NCBI GenBank assembly: GCA_029204225.1
Contig: CM055097.1
Coordinates: 34,968,804-35,032,803 of the forward strand
Length of the DNA: 64,000 bases
Origin: Diphasiastrum complanatum
Taxonomy: Eukaryota; Streptophyta; Lycopodiopsida; Lycopodiales; Lycopodiaceae
Reading direction: 5' to 3'
Shown in pieces: positions 1 through 10,899 of this stretch; the first letter of the stretch is position 1; every line of letters begins with the position of its first letter. Both the position numbers and the translations under genes were made by a program. A model generated the notes under the pieces. It did not search any database, had not been told where the DNA came from, and worked only from the letters and a program-made list of their open reading frames with translations.

Positions 1-125
1 AAGGGTGCGTCGGTTGAGATTTAATGGAGGCGTCGGTTGAGATTTGATATGATGGAGACGTCAGTTAAGATTTGATAGAGGCTTCGGTCGAGATGGGATG
101 GAATGGCTCCGGTCGAGATGGGATG
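1..125. repeat. 24-bp minisatellite, block 1 (degenerate)
   Basis: Degenerate tandem copies of a roughly 24-bp unit built around GGTTGAGATTTGA, with spacers such as GGCGTC or GGCTCC. The same unit recurs at 655-932, 6130-6620 and 21040-21700. The block is cut by the window start. Confidence 0.75.
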
Positions 126-654
126 GAATGACTCGGGTGAGTGAGAAGGAATTGGAAGATGTGTGCAGAGTGAGGTATGTTGCGGAAGGAAAGGGTTGTG
201 AAGGAATGACGTTGGGTAAAGTAAGATGGAAGGTAAAGTGTGAAAGTGGAAGATGTGGAGGTGTTTTTGCAAGGACGGAGTGGAAGATGGGTGGAAAGCG
301 AAGTATGTCATAGAATGAAGGGATGGTGATGGAATGTGGTTGGGTAAGAAAGATAGAAGGTATAAGTTCTGAAAGCGAAAGAGGTGGAGATGTTGGTCAA
401 GGATGGAGATGTGGGGAAGGTGGCTATCTATGGAAATGGATGTATGGAGGTGTGAATGACTGGAAGGAAAAAACAAGTTTTTTGTATGTTGATGATGTTA
501 TATCCAATAGTGTAACAGGAGCGTGATGAATGCGCGCGTGATGCTACCCGTCAACATGCGAAAAGTTTCAATTTGATGTGTATTTTGCCGGTGATGTTAG
601 GTCTGGAAAGGTTTGTGATGGCGCTCTGAATGGTAATCAAATGATCATGGTGGA
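126..654. other. purine-rich spacer between minisatellite blocks
   Basis: About 530 bases strongly biased to A and G on the plus strand, with loosely repeated GGAAGATGTGGAGGTG-like stretches. The bias leaves long open frames on both strands, but none has a recognisable domain. I see no gene here. Confidence 0.5.
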
Positions 655-932
655 TAGTCTCGGTCGAGATTCAACAGGATGCTCCGGTCGAGATTCAACA
701 AGATGCTCCGGTCGAGATTCAACAGGATGCTCTAGTTGAGATTTGACAGAAGCGCTCCGGTTGAGATTTGACAGAAACACTTCGGTCGAGATTTGATAGA
801 TGACTTCGGTTGAGATCTAACAGGACGCTTTGGTTGAGATTTGATAGAAATGCTCCAGTTGAGATTTAATAGAAACCCATCGGTTGAGATCTGACAAAAA
901 CTTATCGGTTGAGATCTGACAGAAACCCAATA
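655..932. repeat. 24-bp minisatellite, block 2
   Basis: About eleven tandem copies of a 24-25 bp unit (GTCGAGATTCAACAGGATGC plus TCCG, drifting to GTTGAGATCTGACAGAAACC). It lies downstream, in the minus-strand sense, of the integrase and a TATA box of the first Ty3 element. Confidence 0.85.
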
Positions 933-1160
933 TGGAGGAATGGAGCTATGTGATGCAAGTGAAGAACTTCAGGGGGAAAATATGACTGTGGCCCAAAGTA
1001 AAAGTTTGTATGGGAAAGAAGTATCTCAATGAATGATTGTATGCTTAATTGGGAATATTGAGATACCAGACAGACAGAAATGAGATGGGCCTAAAGTGGG
1101 ATAAATATTTTCCTTATGGTGTAGCCTATCATTTGTTGACCTAGAACATTAATGACAAAT

Positions 1161-1172
1161 GGGTATTTATAG
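1161..1172 (-). promoter_or_regulatory. TATA box downstream of integrase
   Basis: The minus strand reads CTATAAATACCC, beyond the integrase end and ahead of minisatellite block 2. It could be the promoter of the element's 3' region or LTR. The LTR end itself is not visible in the window. Confidence 0.35.
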
Positions 1173-1309
1173 AAAAAAAATGCATAGAAAGTAAATAAGT
1201 ACATGTATGAATTACAAACAAGAAAAGAGATTAAAAATAGGCATGCAAAAAGAGAATAACAAGCAAGGAAAGAAGAAAATAAAAAATAAAAATATTTAAA
1301 GTGGGTCAA

Positions 1310-2247
1310 CAAAAAACAACTTCTCGTAATACCACCGTAGACGACCACCGTTGATGACAGTGTCTAGGAGTATTCCGTCAAGCGTTTATAGCTGGACTGC
1401 ACCATTAGGAAAGATTTTATTGATAATATAAGTTCCCTCACTTCGGAATTTCAATTTGCCAAGGTACTTTTTCGATGTATAAAGAAGCACCTGGTCACCT
1501 AAGTGTAAATCCTTGTTTCACAAGTGACAGTCATGCCAGGCCTTTTGACGTCTTGTGTTAACTAGTTGTGCATGGTAAGATATGAGTCTTGTCTTGCATA
1601 ACTGGGCTAACGTAAATAGCCTGGTTTTGACTAGTTGCTCAATTGTAGCTTTCTCACAGAGATCTGTAGAGAAGGCTTCTATGATTCTTAGAGAAGGGAC
1701 TAAGAATTCGACAAGCATTACCGCCTCTTGATCATATACTAGATGGAATGGGATAAGCCATCTAGTGACTTTCTTTGGGGTGGTGCGGTAAGCCCAGATA
1801 GCTGAGAAGAGTTTCATTTCCCAATCAGAACGACTGGTTTCAACTATCTTTGTCAATATTTTACATATCGTCTTGTTAGTTGATTCAACTTGGCCATTAC
1901 ATCTAGGATAGTATGGTGTACTCTTCCGATGAACTACAAGGTAATGGCGTAGCAAATTATCAATGATAGTATTTAAAAAGTGCGTGTCATGATCACTAAC
2001 TAGCTCTATAGGATAACCAAAACATGTAATAATGTTTTTGTAGGTAAAAAAAATGCTACAGTCTTTGTGTTGGCGTCCTTTGTTGCCCGAGCCTCAACCC
2101 ACTTAGTGGCGTAATCTGTGGCTATTAGGATATAACAACGTGCTTGGGTATGTTTCGCTGCTAGGCTGATTGGTCCCACTTATGGAAGGCTTCGTCTTCT
2201 ATAATGGGAGTTAACGGTGTGAAGTCTGCTTTTGTATTTTTCTTGGC
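1310..2247 (-). pseudogene. Ty3/gypsy integrase core and C-terminal domain, decayed
   Basis: The minus strand continues the pol reading frame of 2248-3234 with stops and frameshifts. Recognisable integrase pieces are SDHDTHFLN (second catalytic Asp), PRCNGQVESTNK (catalytic Glu), SDWEMKLFSAIWAYRTTPKK and QEAVMLVEFLVPSLR. After a frameshift come the C-terminal GDQVLLY and NGAVQL motifs near 1310-1515. The integrase would insert element cDNA into the host genome. This copy cannot make the full enzyme: the zinc-binding segment loses a Cys (CDVY instead of CDVC) and stops interrupt the core. A related C-terminal piece lies on the plus strand at 14366-14800. Confidence 0.85.
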
Positions 2248-3234
2248 TCACTGATAGACATCACATGTTTTAATGACAACAAATGTGTCCTTAAATAAGG
2301 ATGGCCACCACATGTCTTCTCGATAGATAATTTTAGCTGTCACTTTAACACAGAAGTGACCGCCGCCAATGCCCCCATGAGACTGAGATATGATAGGCCA
2401 TATCTCAGATTCATAAGCACATCGTCGTAGAATCCTGTCAATGTCCCGTTTATAAAGTTGTCCTACTATTAGCTGAAAGGACGCTGCTTTAAGCAGAAAT
2501 TTCCTTTTTGCAACCGTACTCAGGCCTTCTTTGAGTCTCCCTGTTGTTAGGAACTGAGTGATCTCCTCAGCCCATAAGGGTCTAGCATCAATCTGAAAAA
2601 GACATGCATCATGAAGATCATCGTTGACTGGTGCAGTTGCTTTTTCAGCATTGGGGATCCGGGAAAGGTAGTCCGCCATGAAATGTTGGGTTCTTTTCCA
2701 AACGACTATGTAGAAATTAAATTTCTCTAATATCAATAGCCATCGAGCTATACGTCCCATTTTACAGGATTTATTAACAATATATAACAGGGCTTGATGG
2801 TCAGTGTAGAAGGCAAAGGTCCGGCCTAGTAGATAATGTTGTAGTTGTTGAACAACATAGACCATCGCCAATGCTTCTCGCTCAGTGGTTGTATAGTTTA
2901 CTTCAGTAGGCACCAGTTTCCTGCTCAAGAAACGTATTGGGAAATCCTTGTCGTACTTGTCTGGTTGTGCAAGAAGACCTCCAATGGCATACTTACTGGC
3001 GTCAGTATGCACATGAAATTCTTTTGTGTAGTCTAGCAAACAGAGTATGAGTGCCGTGGTAAGGGCTGTTTTGAACTCCTCAAAGGCTTTAATGCGTTCT
3101 TTGGTCCATCGAGGATCTACTACAACTAAATAAACGAGGCGTGCCTTGCCGACATAATCGATTATAAAGATGCGATAATAATTTGTGTGACCGAGGAAGA
3201 CGTACACTTCCTTTACTGTTGCAAGTAAAGGCAT
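2248..3234 (-). CDS. Ty3/gypsy pol segment: RT thumb, RNase H, integrase zinc finger
   Basis: A 328-codon open stretch, the best preserved part of the first Ty3 element. From the N terminus it holds the RT connection (VKEVYVFLGHTNYYRIF), RNase H with three acidic motifs (VHTDASKYAIGG, TEREALAMVY, YTDHQALLYI) and then the integrase HHCC region (SHGGIGGGHF to KTCDVY). RNase H degrades the RNA strand during reverse transcription. The first Met is arbitrary, because the frame is preceded by a stop separating it from the RT palm at 3253-3520. The last Cys of the zinc finger is changed to Tyr and a stop follows, so this is a relic despite the long frame. Confidence 0.85.
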   Translation of the reverse strand: MPLLATVKEVYVFLGHTNYYRIFIIDYVGKARLVYLVVVDPRWTKERIKAFEEFKTALTTALILCLLDYTKEFHVHTDASKYAIGGLLAQPDKYDKDFPIRFLSRKLVPTEVNYTTTEREALAMVYVVQQLQHYLLGRTFAFYTDHQALLYIVNKSCKMGRIARWLLILEKFNFYIVVWKRTQHFMADYLSRIPNAEKATAPVNDDLHDACLFQIDARPLWAEEITQFLTTGRLKEGLSTVAKRKFLLKAASFQLIVGQLYKRDIDRILRRCAYESEIWPIISQSHGGIGGGHFCVKVTAKIIYREDMWWPSLFKDTFVVIKTCDVYQ

Positions 3235-3252
3235 TTCATCTATTACCTTGAT

Positions 3253-3520
3253 TTATGAAGGATCGATAGAAATATCGTCCTTTGAAATTATATGTCCGAG
3301 TACTACCCCATGGGTGACCCATATTTGACACTTATCAGGGTTTAGGGAAATTCCAAATCTACGGCAACGAATGAAGATTTTCTCCAATGCGTCAAGGTGT
3401 GTAGCAAAAGGTGATTTTGCTATGCTTCCAATTTTGGACAACACCTGCCATTTGGAACCAAGGTGTAGCAAGGAGTTTATAAGTATTGGCATCTTCTAGT
3501 AAGTCTAAGATGACACAATC
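3253..3520 (-). pseudogene. Ty3/gypsy reverse transcriptase fragment
   Basis: The minus-strand frame carries ATHLDALEKIFIRCRRFGI, SLNPDKCQIWVTHGVVLGHI and ISKDDISIDPS, the segment of Ty3 RT between the active site and the thumb. The catalytic YxDD segment expected upstream is missing, which points to an internal deletion between protease and here. One stop separates this piece from 2248-3234. Confidence 0.8.
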
Positions 3521-3840
3521 GATTACAAATTTGACACCTGCTATTCAAACTTTAATATTTGATAAATGACCAGCAGGGTCTGTAATGCGTTGATCAGCCA
3601 TATGAAGTTTGTATCGTGGTTGATCGAGGGTATCATAAGCCCCATGAATTTGCCAAGGACAAAGCCATTATATTAACGTCTGATCCGCTATCTAGGATAG
3701 CAGATACTACAGGATAGTCTTTATAGGACAAAGGCAAGGCGATGCTAGTCCCCTTAGCAACACCTATATTCAGTAGATTCATAGGAATCTGGGAAATTTC
3801 AGGAATCTCTTCTGTTTTTCACTGTTCATCAGGAATAGTA
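3521..3840 (-). pseudogene. Ty3 aspartic protease region
   Basis: Minus-strand translation shows VVSAILDSGSDVNIMALSLA, with the retroviral-type D-S-G active site at about 3684-3692. It is followed by an ITDPAGHLSNIKV segment typical of Ty3 proteases. A frameshift and stops make it inactive. It sits between the gag zinc fingers and the RT fragment, the order expected for gypsy elements. Confidence 0.7.
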
Positions 3841-4031
3841 GGCAGCTGAAAACTACGATGGATATATCATTGAAGCCCAGTGAAAGATTTTAGCACACTA
3901 TGGAATGGCATAGTGAGTTGACCTTGCAAGAGGTCAAAAAATACTTCAAGTCCCTGTAGGGATTGCTCTTTGTCAGGGATCTGAGCGGATAATAGACTTT
4001 TCGTATGTTTTTCCTCTCGCTAAAACTCATC

Positions 4032-4870
4032 TCAAAATTCATTGTATTGCCTTTGTTCCACGTTTGGGTCTAGGTAGACTTTGGATAATGTGGAAGTTGT
4101 CAAGTGGCTTCCATGTGAATCAACTGATTTAGCATTGTTTTGTTGTTGTTCTTGTTGTTGGCGTTGTGCTCTAGTGAGAACTCTAACATGTTCAGATGAT
4201 ATATGACGTGTTGGAAGTATCTTGTTAGGTTGTTTAGGGCAGTCTTTGAAACTGTGTTTGCGAACACAGTCTGGACACCCCTCATGGTATTGGTTTTTAA
4301 CTTTATAGTCAATGGCCAATTTCGCCACAAATAAAATAGCGGTTGCTCATCGGTCCTGTGGCAATAGCATAACCATCTTGGATGGCTAGCTGTGCTGGAT
4401 TTTCCGGTGGTGTATGATACTCATCTCGTTTGCATGAGCATGAGTTGTCGGTTGGATATTCTTGAGAATTAACAAATGGAAGTGTTGTTTCGTGATGATA
4501 TGAGTGATCGTAGGAGTCTTCTACAAGATGTGTTTGTGCAGATTCGCGAGGGTGTCTATGTTTTTGTGCTCCTCAGGATCAGGTTGTTCCCTTGGAGGTG
4601 GTCCTAAGAGTGCCAATTGTGGTGGAGGTTCTTGTCTAGATTGTCTGGGCAACTCTTGTATATGGACTTGGTTGTTTCGTGATGGATAGTGCTGATTTTG
4701 ATTTTGTGAAACAAACTGGTGTCTAGGAGTTGATAATGTCCTCCTGACTGGTTGTGAGACTGATTTTTTGGATTATAATAGCAATAGAGGGATGTATGAC
4801 CCATAAAGTCGTAGATGTCACATTTGATCAATGAAGTATCTGGGATCGGTTGGTATAAAGGGCACTCATT
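4032..4870 (-). pseudogene. Ty3 gag nucleocapsid (zinc-knuckle) region
   Basis: Three damaged Cys/His boxes can be read on the minus strand: a C-terminal CPDCVRKHSFKDC within 4032-4328, a CGEIGH half-box near 4330, and CDIYDFMGHTSLYC near 4800. A Gln/Asn-rich linker (QRQQQEQQQNN) follows. The region corresponds to the better preserved zinc knuckles at 19430-19800. Nucleocapsid binds and packages element RNA. Confidence 0.65.
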
Positions 4871-5880
4871 GCCAGTGTCTGCACCTCGACAGTGAGGGCA
4901 CCATGTGTTCTCTCATCTATGGTGGATTAGGCCAGTGGGTAACTGACCTAGCATCGGACTCTGGATAGACTTAACTCTTTCGTGAATTTCTCCATCTGTT
5001 GTTGGTGTTGTTGGTTAAGCAACTCCATCTGTGTTTTCTACAACTGTTCTCAGGTTTCCTCGTTTGGTCAAGCTTCTTGGACAGCACGATGTGCTCTCCA
5101 TTCACGTGGCTCATCAACATCTGATCCCTCGTCTTCTTCCCAAATGGCATCAGACATGGCTTGTTTCAATGATGTGTATTCATCATTAGAGCGAAGTTCA
5201 CGTCATATCCATCATGGGAGTCCAACAAGGAACCAAATTATGAGCATAGATTCAATTGGTTTCTCTTGTACCTGACTTTTTAAGCTTTTAAATCATTCAA
5301 TGTAGTCACGTACTTTCTCATCTTTTGTCATTTTGATGTTACTTAGTTTGACAAAAGGACTTTCGATCAAGCGAAATGGCTTGAAGCATTTGACAAATGC
5401 TTCCTTCAAGAGTGACCAGTCTTGTTTATCTTCACGATCAAGGTTAAAAAACCATTCTCATGCTCGATCAATCATGGTCATCGAGAAGAGCTATACCATG
5501 GCATCTGGTGATGTCTAGTCATAGACATCGCATGCGTTCTCAAAGACTTGAAGAAATCTTTGAGGATCAGTGTTACCGTCGTACTTAGGTAATCTTATTT
5601 GGGAGTTTGTTTTTCAGTACGTGGAACATTATTTGCAAAAGCTCCATTTAAGTGAGCCCATGCGTGTGAAGATTCTGCAGCATGAAAATGTGGTCGATCA
5701 TATGGAGCTTCAAAATGCATTGGTTCCCATCTGTCAAATGGGTTGGTGGATGGCTCTTGGACTTGGGATTTCAGAATATCTATTGAAGCGAGCTTGTTCG
5801 GTAGATGGAGAGACCATCTCTGGTGGATAGTCCTATGTGGAATTCGGATCGTAAGGACGATCCATAACAACTCTAGAGTA
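4871..5880 (-). pseudogene. Ty3 gag capsid region, several stops
   Basis: The minus strand encodes a decayed copy of the gag at 19800-20800. It contains KYDGNTDPQRFLQVFENACD, WFFNLDREDKQDWSLLKEAF, SPFVKLSNIKMTKDEKVRDY and LIIWFLVGLP, the hallmark order of plant Ty3 retrotransposon gag. At least five in-frame stops interrupt it. It lies downstream of PBS and minisatellite, as expected. Confidence 0.85.
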
Positions 5881-6129
5881 TCTTAGGATTGGGTAAATAG
5901 GCCCCTTGGACTGTTTGGTAATTTGACTGGTGTTTGTATTTTTGTTTTTTGGTTTGGTTTTGTTTTGTCTTTTTCAAAATATTAGTCAGAGACTAATAAT
6001 GTGGTGGTGTCCAAATGGCATAGTTGTTTTGTTTTTTGGTGTTAGGATTTTGCAATGAGGTTGGAAAGAACTGTGGTATTTGGTAAACATTGAGACCTAG
6101 TCAAAGAAGAAAGCTGACTTTGTCTTGAA

Positions 6130-6620
6130 GTTGACTTGGTTCAGGTTGGAAGTCAAAGCTCTCAATTGAGAGTTGATAGAAATCCTTGGTTGAGAATTGA
6201 TAGAAAGGTCCGGTTGAAAGTTGATAGAACAGTCCGATTGAAAGTTGATAGAACAGCTCGGTTGAGATCTGAGAGACAGCTCCGGTCAAGATTTGACAAG
6301 ATGCTTCGGTCGAGATCTGAGAGCAAGCTTCGATCGAGATCTGACAAGATGCTTCGGTCGAGATCTGAGAGAAAGTTCTGGTTGAGATCTAACAGGATGC
6401 GTCGGTAGAGTTTTAATAGGAATGTCTTCGGTTGAGATTCGGTAGTTTGCTCCGGTCGAGATCTGACAAGAATGTCGTCGGTTGAGTTTTCAGCAAAGGC
6501 TCCAGTTGAGATTTCAGAAGAGGCTTCGGTTGAGATTTCAACAGAGGCTCCGGTTGAGATTTCAGCAGAGGCTTTGGTCAAAATTTCACAGAATGCCTCC
6601 GATCAAGAAGTAACTGAAAG
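6130..6620. repeat. 24-bp minisatellite in Ty3 leader
   Basis: About 19 tandem 24-bp units (such as GAGATCTGACAAGATGCTTC plus GGTC) between PBS and gag. On the minus strand the array stays open and reads as an 8-residue periodic peptide (SDLDRSIL repeated with drift) from 6162 to 6581. The same arrangement occurs in the related element at 21040-21700. Confidence 0.9.
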
Positions 6621-6832
6621 GCTCGGGTGAGATCTGATCGATGACAAGGTGTCATCCGGTCCAGACGAGAGTCATGGAGCTCGGCTAGGGGAGGAACGTG
6701 AAGCCTCGGTCGAGAATGGAACTGGAAGTCAATTGAGACCAAGTAACAAGCTCAGTAATGATGCACGTGGGAGACTTCAGAGCGATGGTTTTGTAGCACA
6801 GATCGGAAAGGTTTGTCTTAAATAAGTCTATG

Positions 6833-6854
6833 TGTAGCTGCAGAAATGGCACCA
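6833..6854 (-). other. primer-binding site, tRNA-Asp-like
   Basis: The minus strand reads TGGTGCCATTTCTGC, two bases inside the LTR end at 6857. It is a degraded version of the tRNA-Asp type PBS seen cleanly at 57211-57232 and more closely at 21800-21817. Confidence 0.5.
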
Positions 6855-6856
6855 AA

Positions 6857-7938
6857 TGCTCACAAATTCTAATTGAATCTATGAACACGATTCTTTCCGT
6901 TCTTCTTTTTGTTACTTCCGTTGGTTACACTTCTTTACAATTCAATCTTCTTGTTAGAACGGTTTCCAAAAAGAAGTGTTTCTCAGATTACAACATGTAT
7001 TCCTAGTCTGTCAGTGGGGAGAAACGGTTACTTTATTCAGCTACATGCATTTACAAGCCATGCAACCAGTCCTATCTCAGCATAGATCAACGTTCTGAAT
7101 CAGAGAGCAAATCTACAATCTATGTAGAAAATCAAAGAACAATGCAATGAAAAGATTAAGCTACTCAGCAAGAAACAAGAAACAAGAAAACTAGCTTCCT
7201 AACAGCATTCTAGCAGCCCAAGGATCAAGAAACACCCATTTTTTGATGCTTGGAATACCCATGAACAATCAAGGACATGATTGTCAAAGAGTATTCAAAT
7301 CAAATCCACAATCTCAACCTCTATAATTTACCTGCATGCTGAAACTACAAAAACAAAAAACAAGAAAGTTAATCCACATCTACATTCCACAAGCAAGAGA
7401 GTAAGCAAGAAATCTAATTAGTTCACAAACACAAAGGAAATGAAAAATGCTCATAGAAATTTCAGCCATGAACAAGGAGCTTCACAATCATCAAGAACTC
7501 GTGGAAGATCTTCTTTATGCACTCAAGAGAAATTGACAATATAATCAAAGATCCCTCACAAGAGAGGGGGCCCCTTAAATAAGAAAGAGGGCTGTCCAAG
7601 TGGAGCCCAAGTGGCAATTCCACCAAATTAGAAATTACATGTGGAAATTGCCCTTCCACTAGAGGTCACCATCAATAGGTGGCTCACTCTAAATTATTTA
7701 AGGGGGTCTACACTTATTTACAATGTCTAGAAAACATTACTAGCTCCTACACGGTCGTTCCTTCTCTGGGATACACCATGTAGGCTCACATAGATAATAA
7801 TTGTCATCCTAACTAGTAATCCTTGGCTCTCAGCTTCTTCTGCTCTACTTCTTCTGAGACCTCCTCGGTCATGGATGAGAGATACTCTGTGTCTTCAGCT
7901 TGGCTCGACATCTGGGGATTCTCTGGAATCCGCTAACA
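6857..7938 (-). mobile_element. 5' LTR of first Ty3 element
   Basis: A 1.08-kb block bounded by TG (6857, plus strand) and CA (7938), with the PBS immediately inside. Its outer half matches the LTRs at 21820-22951 and 48543-49683 in several conserved stretches (for example GTGGCTCACTCTA and AGACCTCCTCGGTC), but is clearly diverged. The partner 3' LTR would lie before the window start. Confidence 0.75.
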
Positions 7939-8084
7939 CCACTTCACAACAAAGCCCTTAATGTCAATTTTCATTAGATTCAATACTGTAAAATAAAATT
8001 GCATGAGCTTCAAAACATTGCCAATAAATCAAAATCGACTTCAGCTAATTTGGTCACTTCACCTGGGATCTAGCTATCTCTTTC

Positions 8085-8312
8085 ATTGAACTTGAAAAAT
8101 CAAATAGGACTCTCTACGACATTACACTTCAAGGTAAATTGAGAAATGTAAACATAGCAATGAATCAGAGTTGAATAAATAAAAAACAACATGATTGTGG
8201 TCATGAGTAGCCAATTGCATCCAAAAATCAAACAAAAATTGGCCATGTGTTTTCTTATATAGAGGCGGAAGCCAAGCCATTAATTGCATCCAAGAACCAT
8301 TTCTCGAAGCTC
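8085..8312 (-). repeat. dispersed repeat R with TATA motif, copy 1
   Basis: The minus strand of this stretch is nearly identical to 24985-25235, including CCTCTATATAAG and a following TTTTGGATGCA... segment. The two copies sit in unrelated contexts. It is probably an LTR fragment, since it has a TATA box and a downstream leader-like sequence. Confidence 0.7.
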
Positions 8313-8329
8313 TTTGGCTCCTCGACATA

Positions 8330-8605
8330 GGATGAACTATTGTTGTTCTCCTATCTGTTCTATGCTGATTTGTTTCTTGGGTTCACGGGGCAGTCCATGG
8401 CTGCATGACCCTTCTTGTGACAGTCGATATACTCAATTTTTGGATTGAGCCAACACGTATCAACTATGTGCCCTTTGCGTCTGCATCTCACGCAGGTCTT
8501 CTTGTCTCCACCTTACTGTTTCGACCTCCCTTTGTTCTTCCATTTGTCTTTGGTGGTCTCCTCTGCTTGCTGATCACGATCCTAATTTCAATTTGACTCC
8601 CTCTT
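8330..8605 (-). pseudogene. retroelement gag C-terminus with two zinc knuckles
   Basis: The minus strand reads a basic stretch, then CVRCRRKGHIVDTC (C-X2-C-X4-H-X4-C), then IDCHKKGHAAMDC, a second box whose first Cys is Tyr. Such paired boxes are nucleocapsid RNA-binding modules of LTR retrotransposons. It lies downstream of the gag at 8917-9720 in the same orientation and may be its continuation across a degraded linker at 8606-8916. Confidence 0.7.
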
Positions 8606-8916
8606 AGGCTTAAATTATTTTGCATGCAGGCAAACTTGTATTCTGTATTTTCGTCTTTTGACTTCTTTTCTGGCTTACTAGCCTTACAATATTATGCATC
8701 AAACAGAAAGTATATAGTCGCGTCATGTAACTTCTAGATTAAAGCGATTAAACATCTACAACTAATCACGAATTACAAGAGTGGCAAATTAACCACGATC
8801 TAGAGTACTTCTGTTGATGTCATAATATCTGATCAAATATTTGTACCCCATGGTACTTGGCTGATCTTCTTGGTCAGTTGAGGAGCACGACTGATTTCGT
8901 GTTTTGTCGTGTCGTG

Positions 8917-9720
8917 TCATGTCAAAAATTCAGGATTGAAAGCTAGCAAAGCTTTGGCATTAGAAACATTTTGTTTCTTTAGGTCTGGGACTTGACTTTC
9001 ATCGTCACTTTGCTCATCTAACTCATTGTCGTCGCTTTGCTCATCCGCTTCGTCGTTGTCACTTTGCTCGTCAGACTCATTGTTGGGATTATCTTCATCT
9101 TCAGAAGTTTCTTCTCTTTCATGCACATGCGGTTGTCGATCCACTGCTTTAGTGTATACACTCACTTTCTGAATCTGCATCTTCATTTTCTCAAACCACT
9201 TGGATTGTTCTTCTTTCTTTTCAGCGTCCAACTTAAGCCTTTGTTCTTGTTGCTCGTACTTCAAAACATATTCCATAGTTTCCCTTAATCGAAACCCAGG
9301 TTGGAGAGAAGTAGTTTGTAGATAGTTTTCCACAATGCTCTGATATTGAGGTTGTAAGCCATATATATAGCATTGTACAAGATATACTTCTCCATAATTG
9401 AATATTGGAACTATCTGTTGGAATTCTCGATTGTACTCAGCAACTGTAGATATCTGGCTCAAAGAACACCATTGGATGAAGTCAGATCGATTGAAGATCT
9501 GTCTACAAACTCTTTTGAAAGTTAACCAGTTCTCAGGAAGGAAGTTGTGAACGATGTTCCACCATGATTGAACACATTCTTGGAAACTCGATGAAGCAAA
9601 GAAAACCATACTACTGTCACCAATACATCCACTATAGTAGAAGTTATAATTCAAATCTTCTAACCAATTGTCTACATCAATGGAGTGAATGCTTCCATCA
9701 AAGGTAGGACTGATGTATTC
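8917..9720 (-). CDS. Ty3/gypsy gag capsid, open but partial
   Basis: The 245-codon minus-strand frame resembles chromovirus-type gag: FFASSSFQECVQSWWNIVHN, LTFKRVCRQIFNRSDF, STVAEYNREFQQIVPIFNY and a long charged coiled-coil segment (KYEQQEQRLKLDAEKKEEQS). It ends in an acidic Ser/Asp/Glu repeat (DEQSDDNELDEQSDDE) before the stop. The sequence encoding DNWLEDL just upstream is in frame, so the listed first Met is not the true start. It assembles capsid-like particles in functional elements. A second, more broken copy of the same domain lies just upstream at 9825-10345. Confidence 0.75.
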   Translation of the reverse strand, partial: EYISPTFDGSIHSIDVDNWLEDLNYNFYYSGCIGDSSMVFFASSSFQECVQSWWNIVHNFLPENWLTFKRVCRQIFNRSDFIQWCSLSQISTVAEYNREFQQIVPIFNYGEVYLVQCYIYGLQPQYQSIVENYLQTTSLQPGFRLRETMEYVLKYEQQEQRLKLDAEKKEEQSKWFEKMKMQIQKVSVYTKAVDRQPHVHEREETSEDEDNPNNESDEQSDNDEADEQSDDNELDEQSDDESQVPDLKKQNVSNAKALLAFNPEFLT

Positions 9721-9824
9721 AGACAGTCGTTGGTTGTAACAATAAGGTTTCCGTTGAACAGTGACTTTTCACCATTCATTGATATGGTTTGTAGATAAAT
9801 GCTCTAGAGCAAGTGCACGATTCA

Positions 9825-10345
9825 TCATATTGCATAACTCCATGAAACTAGCAGCGTGAATGGATTTGGAAGAATGTGGTTGAAGCACATTTCTGATAGG
9901 ATTTGAAGAGAATTTAAATAGAAGTCCAAACATTTTCTATACTCAAAAATTGTCTTCTGAACCAATGCCAAGAATTGCTGATTAAATTGTTGTACAGAAC
10001 CAGTTTGTTCGAGAGATTCGAGTGATTTCTCATAAAATCTGGTAATACTATCAATGCAAGCAATTTTGAATTGACAGCTTTGTGTTCGAATGTGCTTGAG
10101 TATCCCACCATGCTTGAACTTGTCCTTGAAAGTACAATGAAGCAAAATAGATTTTATCTTCTTCAGAATAATGGTGATGACAGAAATAAGCTTCCAATTT
10201 AGTCAACCAATCTTCAATGCTGATTGAACTTGGTTGTCCCCGTCAAATGCAAGGTTGTAATGTACGATTTCAGATTGTATTTCATCAATAGATGGAAGTT
10301 GAATGTTTTGACTATAGCGGTAATCCATCAATAATGACTAGTGAA
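9825..10345 (-). pseudogene. second, frameshifted gag copy
   Basis: Minus-strand reading begins with YRYSQNIQLPSIDEIQSEIV near 10320 and continues after frameshifts through an FYEKSLESLEQTGSVQQFNQ segment, parallel to the STVAEYNREFQQ part of the gag at 8917-9720. The two gag-like blocks are in tandem and in the same orientation. This suggests a duplicated or composite element. Confidence 0.6.
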
Positions 10346-10890
10346 GACTTGTGGACTATGAATTCACCGTCTGAAATTTATTCAAAATGATATTTACAGG
10401 CTGGTAAAAATTGCTCTTCTCCACCCACTTAAAAATTTCGAGTCCTCGAAGAATAAAGTGGTTGTGAATGGAAAGTGTAACAAATTAAAATAAAGTGCTG
10501 TTGTGTTCAATTTGTCACCACGAGCAATTTTGCTTTTTACAGCGTTAAATTCTGAGCGAAAACGGAAAAGATATGAATATTTGAAAATAACTAATGAAAA
10601 TACGTAAAAACTGAAAAAGGGGTCTTCAAAAAAATAATAACTAAAAATAATTCAATGACTCCTCAATGTCAGGCTCGTCGTTCTGATCATTTTTTGTTTT
10701 TACTTTGCTGAATTCCGAGCTCAAACTAGAAAGTTATGGATTTTTCAAGATCTAGAAAGAAATGAATTAATTGAAACTTAGAATAGGGGTGTTTACAAAA
10801 TTTTTACAAATTGGAATTGATAACACTTTGAAGTCCTTGAAACATTTCAGTGCTCGTGGAAGATTGTGAGAACCTTAAGAAATTTACAAT
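10346..10890. other. AT-rich spacer, no gene seen
   Basis: Low-complexity A/T-rich DNA between the gag relics and the G-rich leader. No open frame with a recognisable domain was found. Confidence 0.5.
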
Positions 10891-10899
10891 TTATGGCAA

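Noticed and set aside
21-476. 151-aa minus-strand ORF rich in His, Ser and Pro
   Set aside because: Composition follows the purine-rich plus strand; the frame runs through the minisatellite and has no domain.
655-932. CRISPR-like array
   Set aside because: Contiguous 24-bp tandem units without unique spacers, in plant retroelement context.
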